Assembly (NCBI RefSeq): GCF_016865445.1
Contig: NZ_AP024412.1
Location: forward strand, 1,364,001-1,428,000
Direction: 5' to 3'
DNA length: 64,000 nt
DNA from: Mariniplasma anaerobium
GTDB taxonomy: Bacteria; Bacillota_I; Bacilli_A; Acholeplasmatales; Acholeplasmataceae
Below, piece after piece: positions 1-8,407 of this stretch. Each line of letters opens with the position of its first letter. Within the stretch, counting starts at the first letter, position 1. A program made the position numbers and the translations under genes. A model generated the notes under the pieces. That model was given only the letters and a program-made list of their open reading frames with translations. It searched no databases and was not told the origin of the DNA.

Positions 1-494
1 GCTGGTAATAACAATTTAGCAATTGATAAATAGATGCCACCTCTTAAATAAAAGAATACACCTACCATGATACCTGTAAATAATAAATCTTTTCTAGTTA
101 CTTTAGCTTTAGGTTTGTTTGTGAAAAATAAAGATACAACCATTAAAAGCAAATATAGAAAAGCGATAATTTGAATGAATGATTCTCCATCTAATGGAAT
201 TGCAAATCCAAATGGTTTAAATCTTAACGATAACAAACTATTTACAAAATTAGTTCCTACTGTTAAGAAGAATCCTACAAACAATGCAAAATGAGCTGCA
301 AACTCTTTTTTCTTAAGTTGTAAATATACAATTCCTGTAAGAATAATCGCAAGTGGCACTATGGCTTCAAGAGTTGGTAAAATCGTTCCGTAATTTCCAA
401 AAATAGAGAATACAACATAGCCTACTATAATAACAAATATAATAAGTCTAGCCAATTCATTTATTTTCGAAGTTAATCCTTTAATAAAATTCAT
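1..494 (-). CDS. Multi-pass membrane protein, 3' end outside window
   Basis: Partial gene reading leftward off the window. The start ATG at 494 is preceded by an AAGGAAA ribosome site about 10 bases away. The roughly 164 visible residues begin MNFIKGLTSKINELARL and form about four hydrophobic segments (near residues 17-33, 40-57, 68-85 and 105-125, with a further one near 140) separated by short charged loops such as FTNKPKAKVTRKD. This is clearly an integral membrane protein. I do not recognise the family. It is separated by 68 bases from the next minus-strand gene and may share its transcript. Confidence 0.7.
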   Translation of the reverse strand, partial: MNFIKGLTSKINELARLIIFVIIVGYVVFSIFGNYGTILPTLEAIVPLAIILTGIVYLQLKKKEFAAHFALFVGFFLTVGTNFVNSLLSLRFKPFGFAIPLDGESFIQIIAFLYLLLMVVSLFFTNKPKAKVTRKDLLFTGIMVGVFFYLRGGIYLSIAKLLLP

Positions 495-562
495 ATATAC
501 TATTTCCTTTCAAGTCATTTATGTTAATTATACTAAAAATATATAAAAAATAAAGTTTAATG

Positions 563-1531
563 CTATTTAAAAAAATTGGGATGATCTTCGTAAAATTGTA
601 AGTTTACATTTAATAAGGATTCAAGCTCTAATAAGACTTGATATAAAACAGCTCTACTCTCAAATTCTTCTCTTGTTTTAGGTAGTTCTGATAATCTATA
701 TTTTTCAAGTAAATCATTTATGATATCAATATATTTTATGCTGTTATTATACAAACCGACATCAAAACTCAAATCTTTAATAAAATCTGATATTTCGATA
801 GCATTTTGATGAACACATATCATTTTTGATGCTTGATCATACATATGCTTCATAAACGTTGCTTGTGTTTTTCTCATATATGCATATGAAAGATAGCTTT
901 GATTGTTTTGGAATAAAAGATCTTTATCAATTAATTCGACATAGTGAATAACCTTTTTTAATTCTTTTTCTAAATTCGCATAATGATTATTGTATGTCTC
1001 AGCATATAATGGATCTTTGATTAAAAAAGATAACATTAATAAATGATCTCTAATGAACTGATCGATCATATGCGTATATTTAATAAGTTCTGATTCTCCT
1101 TGAGAAGGATAAAGTGTATTAAATATCGTTGCGGTTCCTATAGAGATAAGTACTAATAATGATTCTTCTATAATAAATGAAAATGAAAACTCACCAAAAA
1201 TTAATAAATGTGTAACAATAACTAATGCAGGAACTATGCCTTCTGCAATATTTAACTTCCATGATGAAAAACTAAAGATGAAAACGACTACAATAAATAC
1301 CCAAAATTCATATCCAAATATAACAAATAATAAAATGGATAAAAACATACCGAAAAACACATCAACGATACGTCTAAATGCGATGATGAGTGAATCTCTT
1401 TTTGTTAATTGAATTGATAATAATGCTAAAACGCCACCAGTTAACCAATATTCAAGGCCGATCCATCTAGAAATAAGTCCTGCAATAACAGTTACTAAGG
1501 TCATTTTTACAGCTGTATGAAATATTCTCAT
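563..1531 (-). CDS. Aromatic acid exporter (ArAE)/FUSC-like membrane protein
   Basis: 322 residues. The N-terminal half (about 10-142) holds about five or six hydrophobic segments, including the opening block with LTGGVLALLSIQLTKRDSL. A charged, helical C-terminal half (about 145-322) is probably cytoplasmic. This layout and the N-terminal pattern match the ArAE_1/DUF939 proteins of Firmicutes, believed to be small-molecule or aromatic-acid exporters. The substrate is unknown. The start ATG has AAAGG upstream and lies 4 bases from the end of the preceding phosphatase gene, so the two are co-transcribed. Confidence 0.7.
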   Translation of the reverse strand: MRIFHTAVKMTLVTVIAGLISRWIGLEYWLTGGVLALLSIQLTKRDSLIIAFRRIVDVFFGMFLSILLFVIFGYEFWVFIVVVFIFSFSSWKLNIAEGIVPALVIVTHLLIFGEFSFSFIIEESLLVLISIGTATIFNTLYPSQGESELIKYTHMIDQFIRDHLLMLSFLIKDPLYAETYNNHYANLEKELKKVIHYVELIDKDLLFQNNQSYLSYAYMRKTQATFMKHMYDQASKMICVHQNAIEISDFIKDLSFDVGLYNNSIKYIDIINDLLEKYRLSELPKTREEFESRAVLYQVLLELESLLNVNLQFYEDHPNFFK

Positions 1532-1535
1532 TTAA

Positions 1536-2066
1536 TTACCTTTTGTTCATATTCTTGTATTGTTCATAATACAAGTGAATATCTGATAAATCAAAAGGTT
1601 TTTCTTTTGCTTTTATACGTTCAACTAATAAATCAATTTGATCTTGAATAATCCCTTGAATATCATCTGGATAACACATCTTATCTGAATGCATATCATA
1701 TTCTTTTTCATCTAGTATAATATATGATCCATCAGGAAAGACCTTAACATCTAAATCATAATCGATATATTTAATTGCTTCCCCATCATATAGATAAGGA
1801 CTTGATAAATTACAATAAAAATATACACCATCTTTTTTTAACATACCAATAATATTGAACCATAAATCATTATAGAAATAACAAATAGCTGGTTCTTTAG
1901 TATGCCAGCTTCTTCCATCGTGTTCAATAACTCTTGTTCGATGATGTCCAGTAACTAAAACATGTTGATTTTCTTCTAAGATTACAGTTTTTTTCCATAT
2001 CCTATGTAACCTTTTATTATGCTTGTAACTATGTATAGGTACATGCATGCCTGTTGATAATTTCAT
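1536..2066 (-). CDS. Nucleoside tri-/diphosphatase, DUF402/UPF0374 (YgaC/Ntdp-like)
   Basis: 176 residues, full length for the DUF402 family. The basic, Trp-containing N-terminus (MHVPIHSYKHNKRLHRIW), the VIEHDGRSWHTKEPAICYF strand and the acidic VFPDGSYIILDEKEYD stretch are family hallmarks. The D/E-rich part supplies divalent-metal ligands. The Staphylococcus homologue hydrolyses nucleoside tri- and diphosphates; activity here is inferred from family membership. The start ATG has a GAGGTGG ribosome site. The 3' end is 4 bases from the ArAE-like gene, giving a two-gene operon. Confidence 0.8.
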   Translation of the reverse strand: MKLSTGMHVPIHSYKHNKRLHRIWKKTVILEENQHVLVTGHHRTRVIEHDGRSWHTKEPAICYFYNDLWFNIIGMLKKDGVYFYCNLSSPYLYDGEAIKYIDYDLDVKVFPDGSYIILDEKEYDMHSDKMCYPDDIQGIIQDQIDLLVERIKAKEKPFDLSDIHLYYEQYKNMNKR

Positions 2067-2152
2067 AAAACCACCTCAAATGTTGTTTTTATTATATCAT
2101 TTATTTGATTTTTTAATGAGTAAAATGAAACCTAGAAATGAGATACGTGATT

Positions 2153-3172
2153 TTACCATTTATTTTCAACACGCTCTGCGAACCCAATCATATCTTTTAT
2201 TTCTATCTTTTTATTTTCAATTTCAAAATATCCTGAAAAATATCCAAATACTTGATGTTGATCAGATTTTAATATTATCGCATTTGTATATGAATTTCTA
2301 TCTAATATAGGTTTAAAATCAAGATGAATTTTTTTATCTTTTGATGAGAATTTCCATGGTTTTAAGTAATCATAAGTATCATTGGTTTTAGGTATATCAA
2401 AAATTACATCATCAAGCTTATAGGTCTTATCATCAAAAAACAGCATATTTTCACTAGCTTTCGAAGTATCTCCAAAACCATAACCCAAATTAAATCCAAT
2501 TTTATGACTATCCATAGTTCCTGATAGACTAGCCCAATACCAAGTGTTATGATATGTCCATGATCCTCTACCCCAATCAAGAACCCCATAACAATCATTA
2601 AAATCAAATACTTCCCTACCTAAAGAAATACTTCCGGTTGATCTTAACACATTTATTTTTTGATTATAATAAAATTTAGTTGGTTTTTCAAAAGGTGTTG
2701 CAATAACCATAGAGTCTGATATCATCTCATCAAGATACATATCTATGATTAATGGTTCTTTGTTTTTAAAGTTAGGAATGTATGCTTCAATATGGCGATG
2801 ATCATTTTCATGTTTAATTGATATGCTCCATTTTGCTTTCTTTACAATTACATCTCCTGTTTTACTTGATGCAGGCATATGAAGTCTTCTAAATGGTAAC
2901 CATCTCATTTTTGACTTAGATATTTCTGATTTAGTATTGAAGTCTAATAGGGTTGCACTTAATAACCACATATAGCCGTTATCAGCAACTGTTAAAGCTA
3001 CTCCATAATCTTTATTACCAACATAATAATAATCCCATTCTTTAAGTCTTAACCCTTTATTCTTAACAAGGTGTCTATCATATGTTTTAATTAAAGATGT
3101 ATGATAACCTGATTCTATTAATCTACCTTTATCATCTAAAAGGTGTCCTTTACTAAGTTTATGTTGTTCCAT
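2153..3172 (-). CDS. DUF2804 family protein
   Basis: 339 residues, soluble, no signal peptide. It matches the DUF2804 pattern: an early LLDDKGRLIESGYH segment (Zn-binding cysteines of some relatives are absent), a central CYGVLDWGRGSWTYHNTWYWAS block with the conserved DWGRG and aromatic residues, and FNLGYGFGDTSKASEN. The fold of this family is thought to be lipocalin-like beta barrel, but no biochemical role is established. The ribosome site is GGAGGTA. It appears monocistronic, with terminator-like hairpins just upstream that close the previous gene. Confidence 0.75.
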   Translation of the reverse strand: MEQHKLSKGHLLDDKGRLIESGYHTSLIKTYDRHLVKNKGLRLKEWDYYYVGNKDYGVALTVADNGYMWLLSATLLDFNTKSEISKSKMRWLPFRRLHMPASSKTGDVIVKKAKWSISIKHENDHRHIEAYIPNFKNKEPLIIDMYLDEMISDSMVIATPFEKPTKFYYNQKINVLRSTGSISLGREVFDFNDCYGVLDWGRGSWTYHNTWYWASLSGTMDSHKIGFNLGYGFGDTSKASENMLFFDDKTYKLDDVIFDIPKTNDTYDYLKPWKFSSKDKKIHLDFKPILDRNSYTNAIILKSDQHQVFGYFSGYFEIENKKIEIKDMIGFAERVENKW

Positions 3173-3230
3173 AATATACCTCCAATATATTTATATCTTT
3201 ATTATATCAAATGATGGCCAAACAATAAAA

Positions 3231-3257
3231 AAATCCAAAGCATTTCACTTTGGATTT
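3231..3257 (-). terminator. Rho-independent terminator
   Basis: Perfect 10-bp stem (AAATCCAAAG / CTTTGGATTT) with a 7-base loop. In the minus direction it is followed by a T-run. It lies downstream of the membrane protein gene at 3377-4264. Confidence 0.75.
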
Positions 3258-3315
3258 AATAGTAACTTTATATTTTTAAGCTTTGTGTCTTAAATCATTA
3301 TACTATTAAAACCAT

Positions 3316-3341
3316 AAAAACGTCTCAAAAGAGACGTTTTT
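3316..3341 (-). terminator. Second hairpin terminator in tandem, bidirectional
   Basis: 11-bp stem (AAAAACGTCTC with its complement) around an AAAA loop, with A/T tracts on both sides, so it could act on either strand. With the hairpin at 3231 it forms a double terminator after the gene at 3377-4264. Confidence 0.7.
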
Positions 3342-3376
3342 TTATTTATTAAATAAATAGATTTAAAATCGATTAG

Positions 3377-4264
3377 TTATATATTTAATACGTTTATAAT
3401 ATCCGACATATCCTTTAATATGTCCCAAACAAATTCTTGTATGAGTTCTTTTTCTTTATCATTATACTTTTTAACATACGGTGGATATGTATTCTTTCCT
3501 TGAACTGCGATATGTAATTCATTATCCTTAATGCCCAGTCGAAGTGAAACATTTAAATGGTTTTTTTCAAGTGTTTTAATGACTTCTACTATTTCTTTAG
3601 ATAACTCTTGTTTAGAATCACTTGAAAGTTTTCCGCCCATGAAGTCAGTTTTTTTATTAAAATAAGTCGGTATACTGTTATCTGATAGCATTGGACTTTT
3701 AGAAACAGCTTTTGCAAGATATTCAAGTGCACCATGGAGTTTTTCATAATAAAAATTATTTGGATATGAAATTGGAACTATGATATAAGTCCCATTAAAA
3801 ACTGGTGTTATTCTTCCTTCTCGTCTATTAATAAATATTCTTGTGGCATAAGCTACAAGTTTTGATTTTTCATCAAAAAATGTAACCATATTTTCATAAT
3901 TACAATAATCAGGAAATAATTTGAATACTGATGATTCTAAGGAATCTGTTTTGATTTGAAAATCACTTAACTGATTATTATTATAAGCATTAACAGATAC
4001 TGGGTAAATAACTTTAATAGAATTTTTTATCTTTTCTTCTGTAATTCTTTGTTTTGAAAGCATAAAAATAAAAAATGAAATCATGCTTATAATAAGTGCA
4101 AAGAAAAACAATAGAACAGATATTGTTATAAATTGATCACTATTAATAATTAATAAGACAATGCCAATAGAAATCATGACTCCTACTACATAAAGCATTT
4201 TCTTTGTCTTTCCTTTTTTTATTTTATCGTTTAATTCTTTGATTTTATAAAAATCTGCATTCAT
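3377..4264 (-). CDS. Two-TM membrane protein, possibly DUF3137-like
   Basis: 295 residues. A basic N-terminus (KIKKGKTKK) is followed by two hydrophobic segments at about 23-42 and 46-70. A soluble C-terminal domain of about 220 residues contains the strand pattern FINRREGRITPVFNGTYIIV. The two-TM hairpin followed by a domain with an 'FNGTYIIVP' strand loosely resembles DUF3137 proteins, but I cannot confirm this. The ribosome site is AGAGGT, 8-9 bases from the ATG. It is flanked by terminators on its 3' side and looks monocistronic. Confidence 0.6.
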   Translation of the reverse strand: MNADFYKIKELNDKIKKGKTKKMLYVVGVMISIGIVLLIINSDQFITISVLLFFFALIISMISFFIFMLSKQRITEEKIKNSIKVIYPVSVNAYNNNQLSDFQIKTDSLESSVFKLFPDYCNYENMVTFFDEKSKLVAYATRIFINRREGRITPVFNGTYIIVPISYPNNFYYEKLHGALEYLAKAVSKSPMLSDNSIPTYFNKKTDFMGGKLSSDSKQELSKEIVEVIKTLEKNHLNVSLRLGIKDNELHIAVQGKNTYPPYVKKYNDKEKELIQEFVWDILKDMSDIINVLNI

Positions 4265-4419
4265 ATATATACCTCTTTTATATTTTTTTAGTGTTATTAT
4301 AGTGATTTAATATTTATTTTTCAACTAATATTAAATAAGCAAATGATAACCAATATATTTGCTCATAAACTCCTCCTTATTTTTTAAGGAAGTATAAAAA
4401 CTAATCACTTACCTATATA

Positions 4420-5454
4420 TTATACTTTAATGATGTTATAATTTGCAGCTTTTAGCACTCTATTCATAATTGCTTGCCCCATGCCTTTACTGCTAACTAC
4501 AGGAATATATATCTTTTTCATATCAAGTTTATCCATAAGTCTTAATAAAGAAAATAAGTTTTGTCCGATTGTTTCAGGACTATTTTTAGATCCTAATTTA
4601 AATATATTTTTTAAATCTATTAATTCACAATACTCATCTGGACACAATACAGCTATTTTTTCGTCATTTTGTGATTTAATTTGTTGATTAATATAATCAA
4701 CAACCTGCTTCATTGAACCGTCTATAAGTGTGACAACACCTTTTGGAGCATAATGTCTATACTTCATACCTGGAGCTTTTGGAGTATCTTCTGTAAAGAT
4801 TTCAGAATGGTCAATAATATTTATGGATAAAATATCTTCAATCATTTTTTTAGTGATTTTACCTGGTCTTAGGATTGTAGGGACAACAGAGGTTAAATCC
4901 AGTACTGTTGATTCAATTCCTATATCAGTATTCCCGCCATCAATTAAAATAGATACTCTTTCATAAAAATCTTCTTTGACATGTTCAAATGAAGTTGATG
5001 ATGGTCTACCACTTATATTTGCAGATGGCGCACAAATTGGAAATCCACTTATCTCTATGACTTTTCTAGCAATCAGATGTGATGGTATTCTTATAGCAAT
5101 AGTTAAAAGACCTCCTGTAACATCTTTAGAGATAATTCCATTATTTTCAAATATTAAAGTTAATGGACCTGGCCAAAAAGCGTTCATAAGAGGTTTTGCA
5201 TATACGGATACATTTTTTGTATATTTGTATACATCAGCTTGATTATTTACATGTACTATTAATGGATTATCCGATGGTCTTCCTTTAGCTAGAAAAATTG
5301 ATTTTACAGCTTTTGAAGATAAAGCGTTTGCTCCAATTCCATATACAGTTTCAGTCGGAAAAACAACAAGCTCATCATTAGATAAGCTGTTTTTTATATT
5401 CTTTTTTACTTTTTCTTGTTCAATATCTTTTGCTTTTATTATCAATGTTTTCAT
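4420..5454 (-). CDS. tsaC: L-threonylcarbamoyladenylate synthase (Sua5 type)
   Basis: 344 residues. It makes threonylcarbamoyl-AMP from threonine, bicarbonate and ATP, the first step of t6A37 modification of ANN-decoding tRNAs. The N-terminal YrdC/TsaC domain (about 1-205) has the signatures FPTETVYGIGANA, KGRPSDNPLIVH, GPLTLIF and APSANISG. A C-terminal Sua5 domain (about 230-344, beginning at APGMKYRHYAPKG) makes this the long Sua5 form rather than the short TsaC form. It lies 29 bases downstream of the QueG-like gene, another candidate tRNA-modification gene. Confidence 0.93.
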   Translation of the reverse strand: MKTLIIKAKDIEQEKVKKNIKNSLSNDELVVFPTETVYGIGANALSSKAVKSIFLAKGRPSDNPLIVHVNNQADVYKYTKNVSVYAKPLMNAFWPGPLTLIFENNGIISKDVTGGLLTIAIRIPSHLIARKVIEISGFPICAPSANISGRPSSTSFEHVKEDFYERVSILIDGGNTDIGIESTVLDLTSVVPTILRPGKITKKMIEDILSINIIDHSEIFTEDTPKAPGMKYRHYAPKGVVTLIDGSMKQVVDYINQQIKSQNDEKIAVLCPDEYCELIDLKNIFKLGSKNSPETIGQNLFSLLRLMDKLDMKKIYIPVVSSKGMGQAIMNRVLKAANYNIIKV

Positions 5455-5483
5455 AAGAAAAATTCCTTTTATTAAATATTAAT

Positions 5484-6428
5484 TTAAATGCTTTTACTTT
5501 TAAAAAAGCCTTTTTTTATCCTATCATAGCCATGTATACTAAAGGGGCAAACTTTAATGCATATGCTACATCCTTGGGTTGTTCCATAAGGTAGAGCACA
5601 TTTTTTATAATCAATTCTTTTATCTAAATTGTCTTTTGACGCATTCTCGAAAATCGCTTGACTAGGACATGTTCTGACACATTGTTGGCACTTTATACAA
5701 AAATCGTTTATCCATGAATAGTCTTCTTTACTATTCACATCAAGTTCACTGACAGATGCATCTGTAAATATTGCTGCTAGTCTTTGACGAGGTCCAACAA
5801 CTTTAGAAATCAAAATTCCTATATTTCCTATTTCTCCTAAATTTGCTGCTTTAGCTAATGTGACGAAATTAACATCACCACCATCAGGAGGACTTGCCTG
5901 TACTCTATATCCTAATGAACGCATATAGTTTGCGACTTTATTTACAATCTTGCCTAATTTGTAATAAGATTTTTCTACTTCATGACCGGCATCTTTATGT
6001 GGAGCTTTTTCAATTGCAACTTTATCCATTTCTAAAGAAAATACAATTGCCTGATCATATAAAACTGCATGGTTACTAAATATCATTTCTTTTTCAACTT
6101 TTGCCACACCAAAATGCATAACCCCAAGTAATTGAGCATAGTTTTTAATGAGTTCAAAATCTTTGAGTGTAACGATTTTTTTGCCTACTTGTTTATTTTT
6201 TTTTAAATCTTTATAAGATTTCTTTACCTGAAACATTGATCTAGCCATATATGGATAAGTCCTATAAGCAAAAGTGGACTTGCCTCCACCATATTCTAAA
6301 ATAACACTTGTAACTACAAGTCCTTCTTTTGATTTATCGTTAGGATAAATCAAATCATATGAATCTTTGTAATTTAGTGAATTTAGCTTAGGCATTTGTT
6401 TATGAACTTGATTAAATATAATACTCAT
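5484..6428 (-). CDS. Double 4Fe-4S ferredoxin-domain protein, QueG/reductive-dehalogenase-like
   Basis: 314 residues. The C-terminal third carries two cluster motifs: CIKCQQCVRTCP (about 244-255) and a CALPYGTTQGCSICIKVCP set (about 277-295). The N-terminal part (YPNDKSKEGLVVTSVILEYG, then a region with GNIGILISKVVGPRQRLAAIFTD) follows the layout of epoxyqueuosine reductase QueG and reductive dehalogenases, which use cobalamin plus two 4Fe-4S clusters. The sequence is divergent, so a corrinoid reductase of unknown substrate is the safest call. Upstream of tsaC, possibly co-transcribed. Confidence 0.65.
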   Translation of the reverse strand: MSIIFNQVHKQMPKLNSLNYKDSYDLIYPNDKSKEGLVVTSVILEYGGGKSTFAYRTYPYMARSMFQVKKSYKDLKKNKQVGKKIVTLKDFELIKNYAQLLGVMHFGVAKVEKEMIFSNHAVLYDQAIVFSLEMDKVAIEKAPHKDAGHEVEKSYYKLGKIVNKVANYMRSLGYRVQASPPDGGDVNFVTLAKAANLGEIGNIGILISKVVGPRQRLAAIFTDASVSELDVNSKEDYSWINDFCIKCQQCVRTCPSQAIFENASKDNLDKRIDYKKCALPYGTTQGCSICIKVCPFSIHGYDRIKKGFFKSKSI

Positions 6429-6587
6429 GGCCTACCCCTTTAAGTGATTAAAACTTCTAATTTAGATAAAAATCATAAACTATTTCTATAATCTAGTTTA
6501 TCATGATACCTAAAAAAAGAACAGTCACAAAATACGATTAGAAAACAGATATCTAATCATTTAAGCTAACATATTTTTAATTGTATA

Positions 6588-6596
6588 TGCTATAAT
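6588..6596 (+). promoter_or_regulatory. Extended -10 promoter for the pilin-LRR gene
   Basis: TGCTATAAT is a perfect extended -10 (TG-N-TATAAT). No convincing -35 is seen 16-18 bases upstream, as expected for extended -10 promoters. It lies about 50 bases before the start of the gene at 6647. Confidence 0.6.
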
Positions 6597-6646
6597 TATA
6601 TTAAATTCGAAGTTTAAACACATATTAAAAAAGGATGTGCGATTAA

Positions 6647-7594
6647 ATGTATGACTTAAAACAAAAACATAAAACTGGAGTTACATTAGTTGAATTATTA
6701 GCAGTCCTTGTTATCATTGGCATACTAACTACCATATCAGTTGTCTTAATTGGAGGAATTATTGATAATGCAAATCAAAAAGCCGATCTTGCAAATTTAT
6801 CTAATCTAAATGAAGCAACAAGAAACCTTAGTATAAGTCAATTATATTCACAAGATGATGTATTTGAGGGCTATGATACTGATGAAGATAGATTAACTCA
6901 TTTATATGAAGAAGATTTTATTTCAGCAATACCAGTCCTTAAAAATGATGAAAACTCATTTGAATTTAAGGTTGATGTTCAACAATGGGTCATCATTTCA
7001 GGCAATGAAACCATCTATACACCAACTGCTGAAGTTTATTTCACTACTGATTCAACACTTTCTTATCGTATTACAAGTTATGATATCAGTGGAGGATTAA
7101 ATGTAGTAATTCCACAAACGATATCAGATGTAGTGATAACTGAAATAGGTTCTACTGCTTTTCCTGCACTTGGTATCACTTCAGTTGTTATACAAGAAGG
7201 TGTTACTAGAATATCTGGAAATGCATTTAAAGACAATCAATTATCAACGATTACGATTCCTGACAGTGTTGAAAGAATATGGCACAATGCTTTTAATAAC
7301 AATCAGTTAACCTCTGTTACCTTTGGTTCGGGTTTAACTAGAATTGAAGGCGGAGCTTTTGGTACAAATCAATTAACTTCTGTTACACTGCCCTCAAGTG
7401 TTGTTTATGTAGGCGATGGAGCTTTTGGTTATGGTGATAACTACATAACTAGTATTACAATAGGTAGTGATGTTACAATTGGTAATGCGCATTCATTTGG
7501 ATGGTACGGAAGTTCTTTTTTAACACTATACAATATTGACAAACTAGCAGGAATATATATTTATGCTTCGGGTGTATGGACACTTCAATCATAA
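6647..7594 (+). CDS. Prepilin-like N-terminus fused to BspA-type leucine-rich repeats
   Basis: 315 residues. Residues 1-30 form a class III (type IV pilin) signal: a basic leader, then Gly followed by VTLVELLAVLVIIGIL, with the conserved Glu at mature position 5. A helical stalk follows (DNANQKADLANLSNLNEATRN). From about 130 onward there are tandem BspA/LRR_5 repeats of the form ITSVVIQEGVTRISGNAFKDN, LSTITIPDSVERIWHNAF, LTSVTFGSGLTRIEGGAF and LTSVTLPSSVVYVGDGAF. Such repeats usually mediate surface adhesion. No prepilin peptidase or pilus assembly gene is visible nearby. Monocistronic, with its own extended -10 promoter and terminator. Confidence 0.85.
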   Translation: MYDLKQKHKTGVTLVELLAVLVIIGILTTISVVLIGGIIDNANQKADLANLSNLNEATRNLSISQLYSQDDVFEGYDTDEDRLTHLYEEDFISAIPVLKNDENSFEFKVDVQQWVIISGNETIYTPTAEVYFTTDSTLSYRITSYDISGGLNVVIPQTISDVVITEIGSTAFPALGITSVVIQEGVTRISGNAFKDNQLSTITIPDSVERIWHNAFNNNQLTSVTFGSGLTRIEGGAFGTNQLTSVTLPSSVVYVGDGAFGYGDNYITSITIGSDVTIGNAHSFGWYGSSFLTLYNIDKLAGIYIYASGVWTLQS

Positions 7595-7649
7595 ATATAA
7601 AGAAACAATAAATATACGTTTAATGAAAGTTTTAATTCTGAACAAAAAA

Positions 7650-7678
7650 ATAAGCATTTAATTGCTTATCCTTTTTTT
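7650..7678 (+). terminator. Terminator of the pilin-LRR gene (overlaps the end of a minus-strand small ORF)
   Basis: Stem ATAAGCA / TGCTTAT with a 6-base loop, then CTTTTTTT. The stop codon of the 36-residue minus-strand ORF lies inside this hairpin, so it also sits at that gene's 3' end. Confidence 0.7.
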
Positions 7679-7776
7679 ACTTTATTACCGACAATTTTCT
7701 TGCCTCTTTGTTTAGCCATGTTAAGCTGATTTCTCTTCATGTGTTTACCATGTCGATCTTTGTTCATGACTTGCAT
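7666..7776 (-). CDS. 36-residue highly basic protein
   Basis: Small ORF starting MQVMNKDRHGKHMKRNQL and ending KIVGNKVKKG. More than a third of its residues are Lys, Arg or His, and it has no hydrophobic segment. It has a strong ribosome site (AAAGGAG, 8 bases before the ATG) and its stop codon falls in a terminator hairpin, which together argue that it is real. The composition suggests nucleic-acid or ribosome association, but I do not recognise a family. Confidence 0.55.
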   Translation of the reverse strand: MQVMNKDRHGKHMKRNQLNMAKQRGKKIVGNKVKKG

Positions 7777-8407
7777 ATAAGATTCTCCTTTGGGATATTA
7801 AACATACCCAATTAAGATTATACAATATTCTATAAAATAGTAAATAGGTTTTTGCTTAAATGATACTTTTTTTGTTTTGTTGGTTTATTTATGTCAAATT
7901 ATTGGATAAAAATAGTATCTATTTTTAGTATGTTTTTATTTCAAAGAAAAACCGAAAAATCTATAAACACCTATACATAGACGTAAAATTCTTCAACCGC
8001 GTATACTATTGATGAGTCGAGAGTCCCTAGAACTTAGAAGCATCCACCAAATCTATTTAATTACTTTTAACCATAACATTTCTGATTCAATCAAAAATTA
8101 TGAAATTAGTTTGATGAATTTGGAATATAGGGCAAAATCTCTCTTTCTGTATGAAAAAAAAGCCTGATACCAGGGCGAATTACTAATTCGCTTATGTATC
8201 AAACCTATGCTTTCAATATGTGTTGGGTAACCTATTTTGATACAATTACGCACCCCTAAATTATGGCTTCATTAAAGGATTTTATCTTCACTTCAGTTTT
8301 GAGATATAATCTTTGTATCAAAATGGATATTCATGTATCAATTTATTATTGGTGGTTTGAACTAGCATCTCAATATTATTAGGACAAAAAGTTGCTTTGA
8401 AATACTC
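7777..8407. other. Gene-free stretch at the left edge of the accessory island
   Basis: No ORF with a ribosome site is visible in about 630 bases. It holds a short promoter-like AT-rich part (7800-7960), unrecognised sequence to about 8110, and then a duplicated copy of the tRNA-Leu downstream region with its terminator (8121-8258), ending in one unit of the ACGCACCCCT repeat. After that I see nothing specific. Confidence 0.6.
8121..8258 (-). repeat. Copy 1 of the tRNA-Leu 3'-flank/terminator repeat
   Basis: Shares GGAATATAGGGCAAAATCT, the GAAAAAAA tract, the GTATCAAACCTATGCTT arm and other words with copies near 9978 and 13884. It also shares the extension TGTTGGGTAACCTATTTTG to ACGCACCCCT with the copy at 9978. 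The terminator stem (8161-8170 with 8196-8205) is kept, but its loop contains a 25-base insert forming an 8-bp perfect inverted repeat (GCGAATTA / TAATTCGC). Confidence 0.8.

Noticed and set aside
2047-2310. 87-codon plus-strand frame between the Ntdp-like and DUF2804 genes
   Set aside because: No ribosome site; overlaps the ends of two well-supported minus-strand genes and has a composition typical of a complement frame.
4361-4395. Weak hairpin CTCCTT / AAGGAA near the 3' end of tsaC
   Set aside because: Short stem and no convincing T-run on the minus strand; not called as a terminator.
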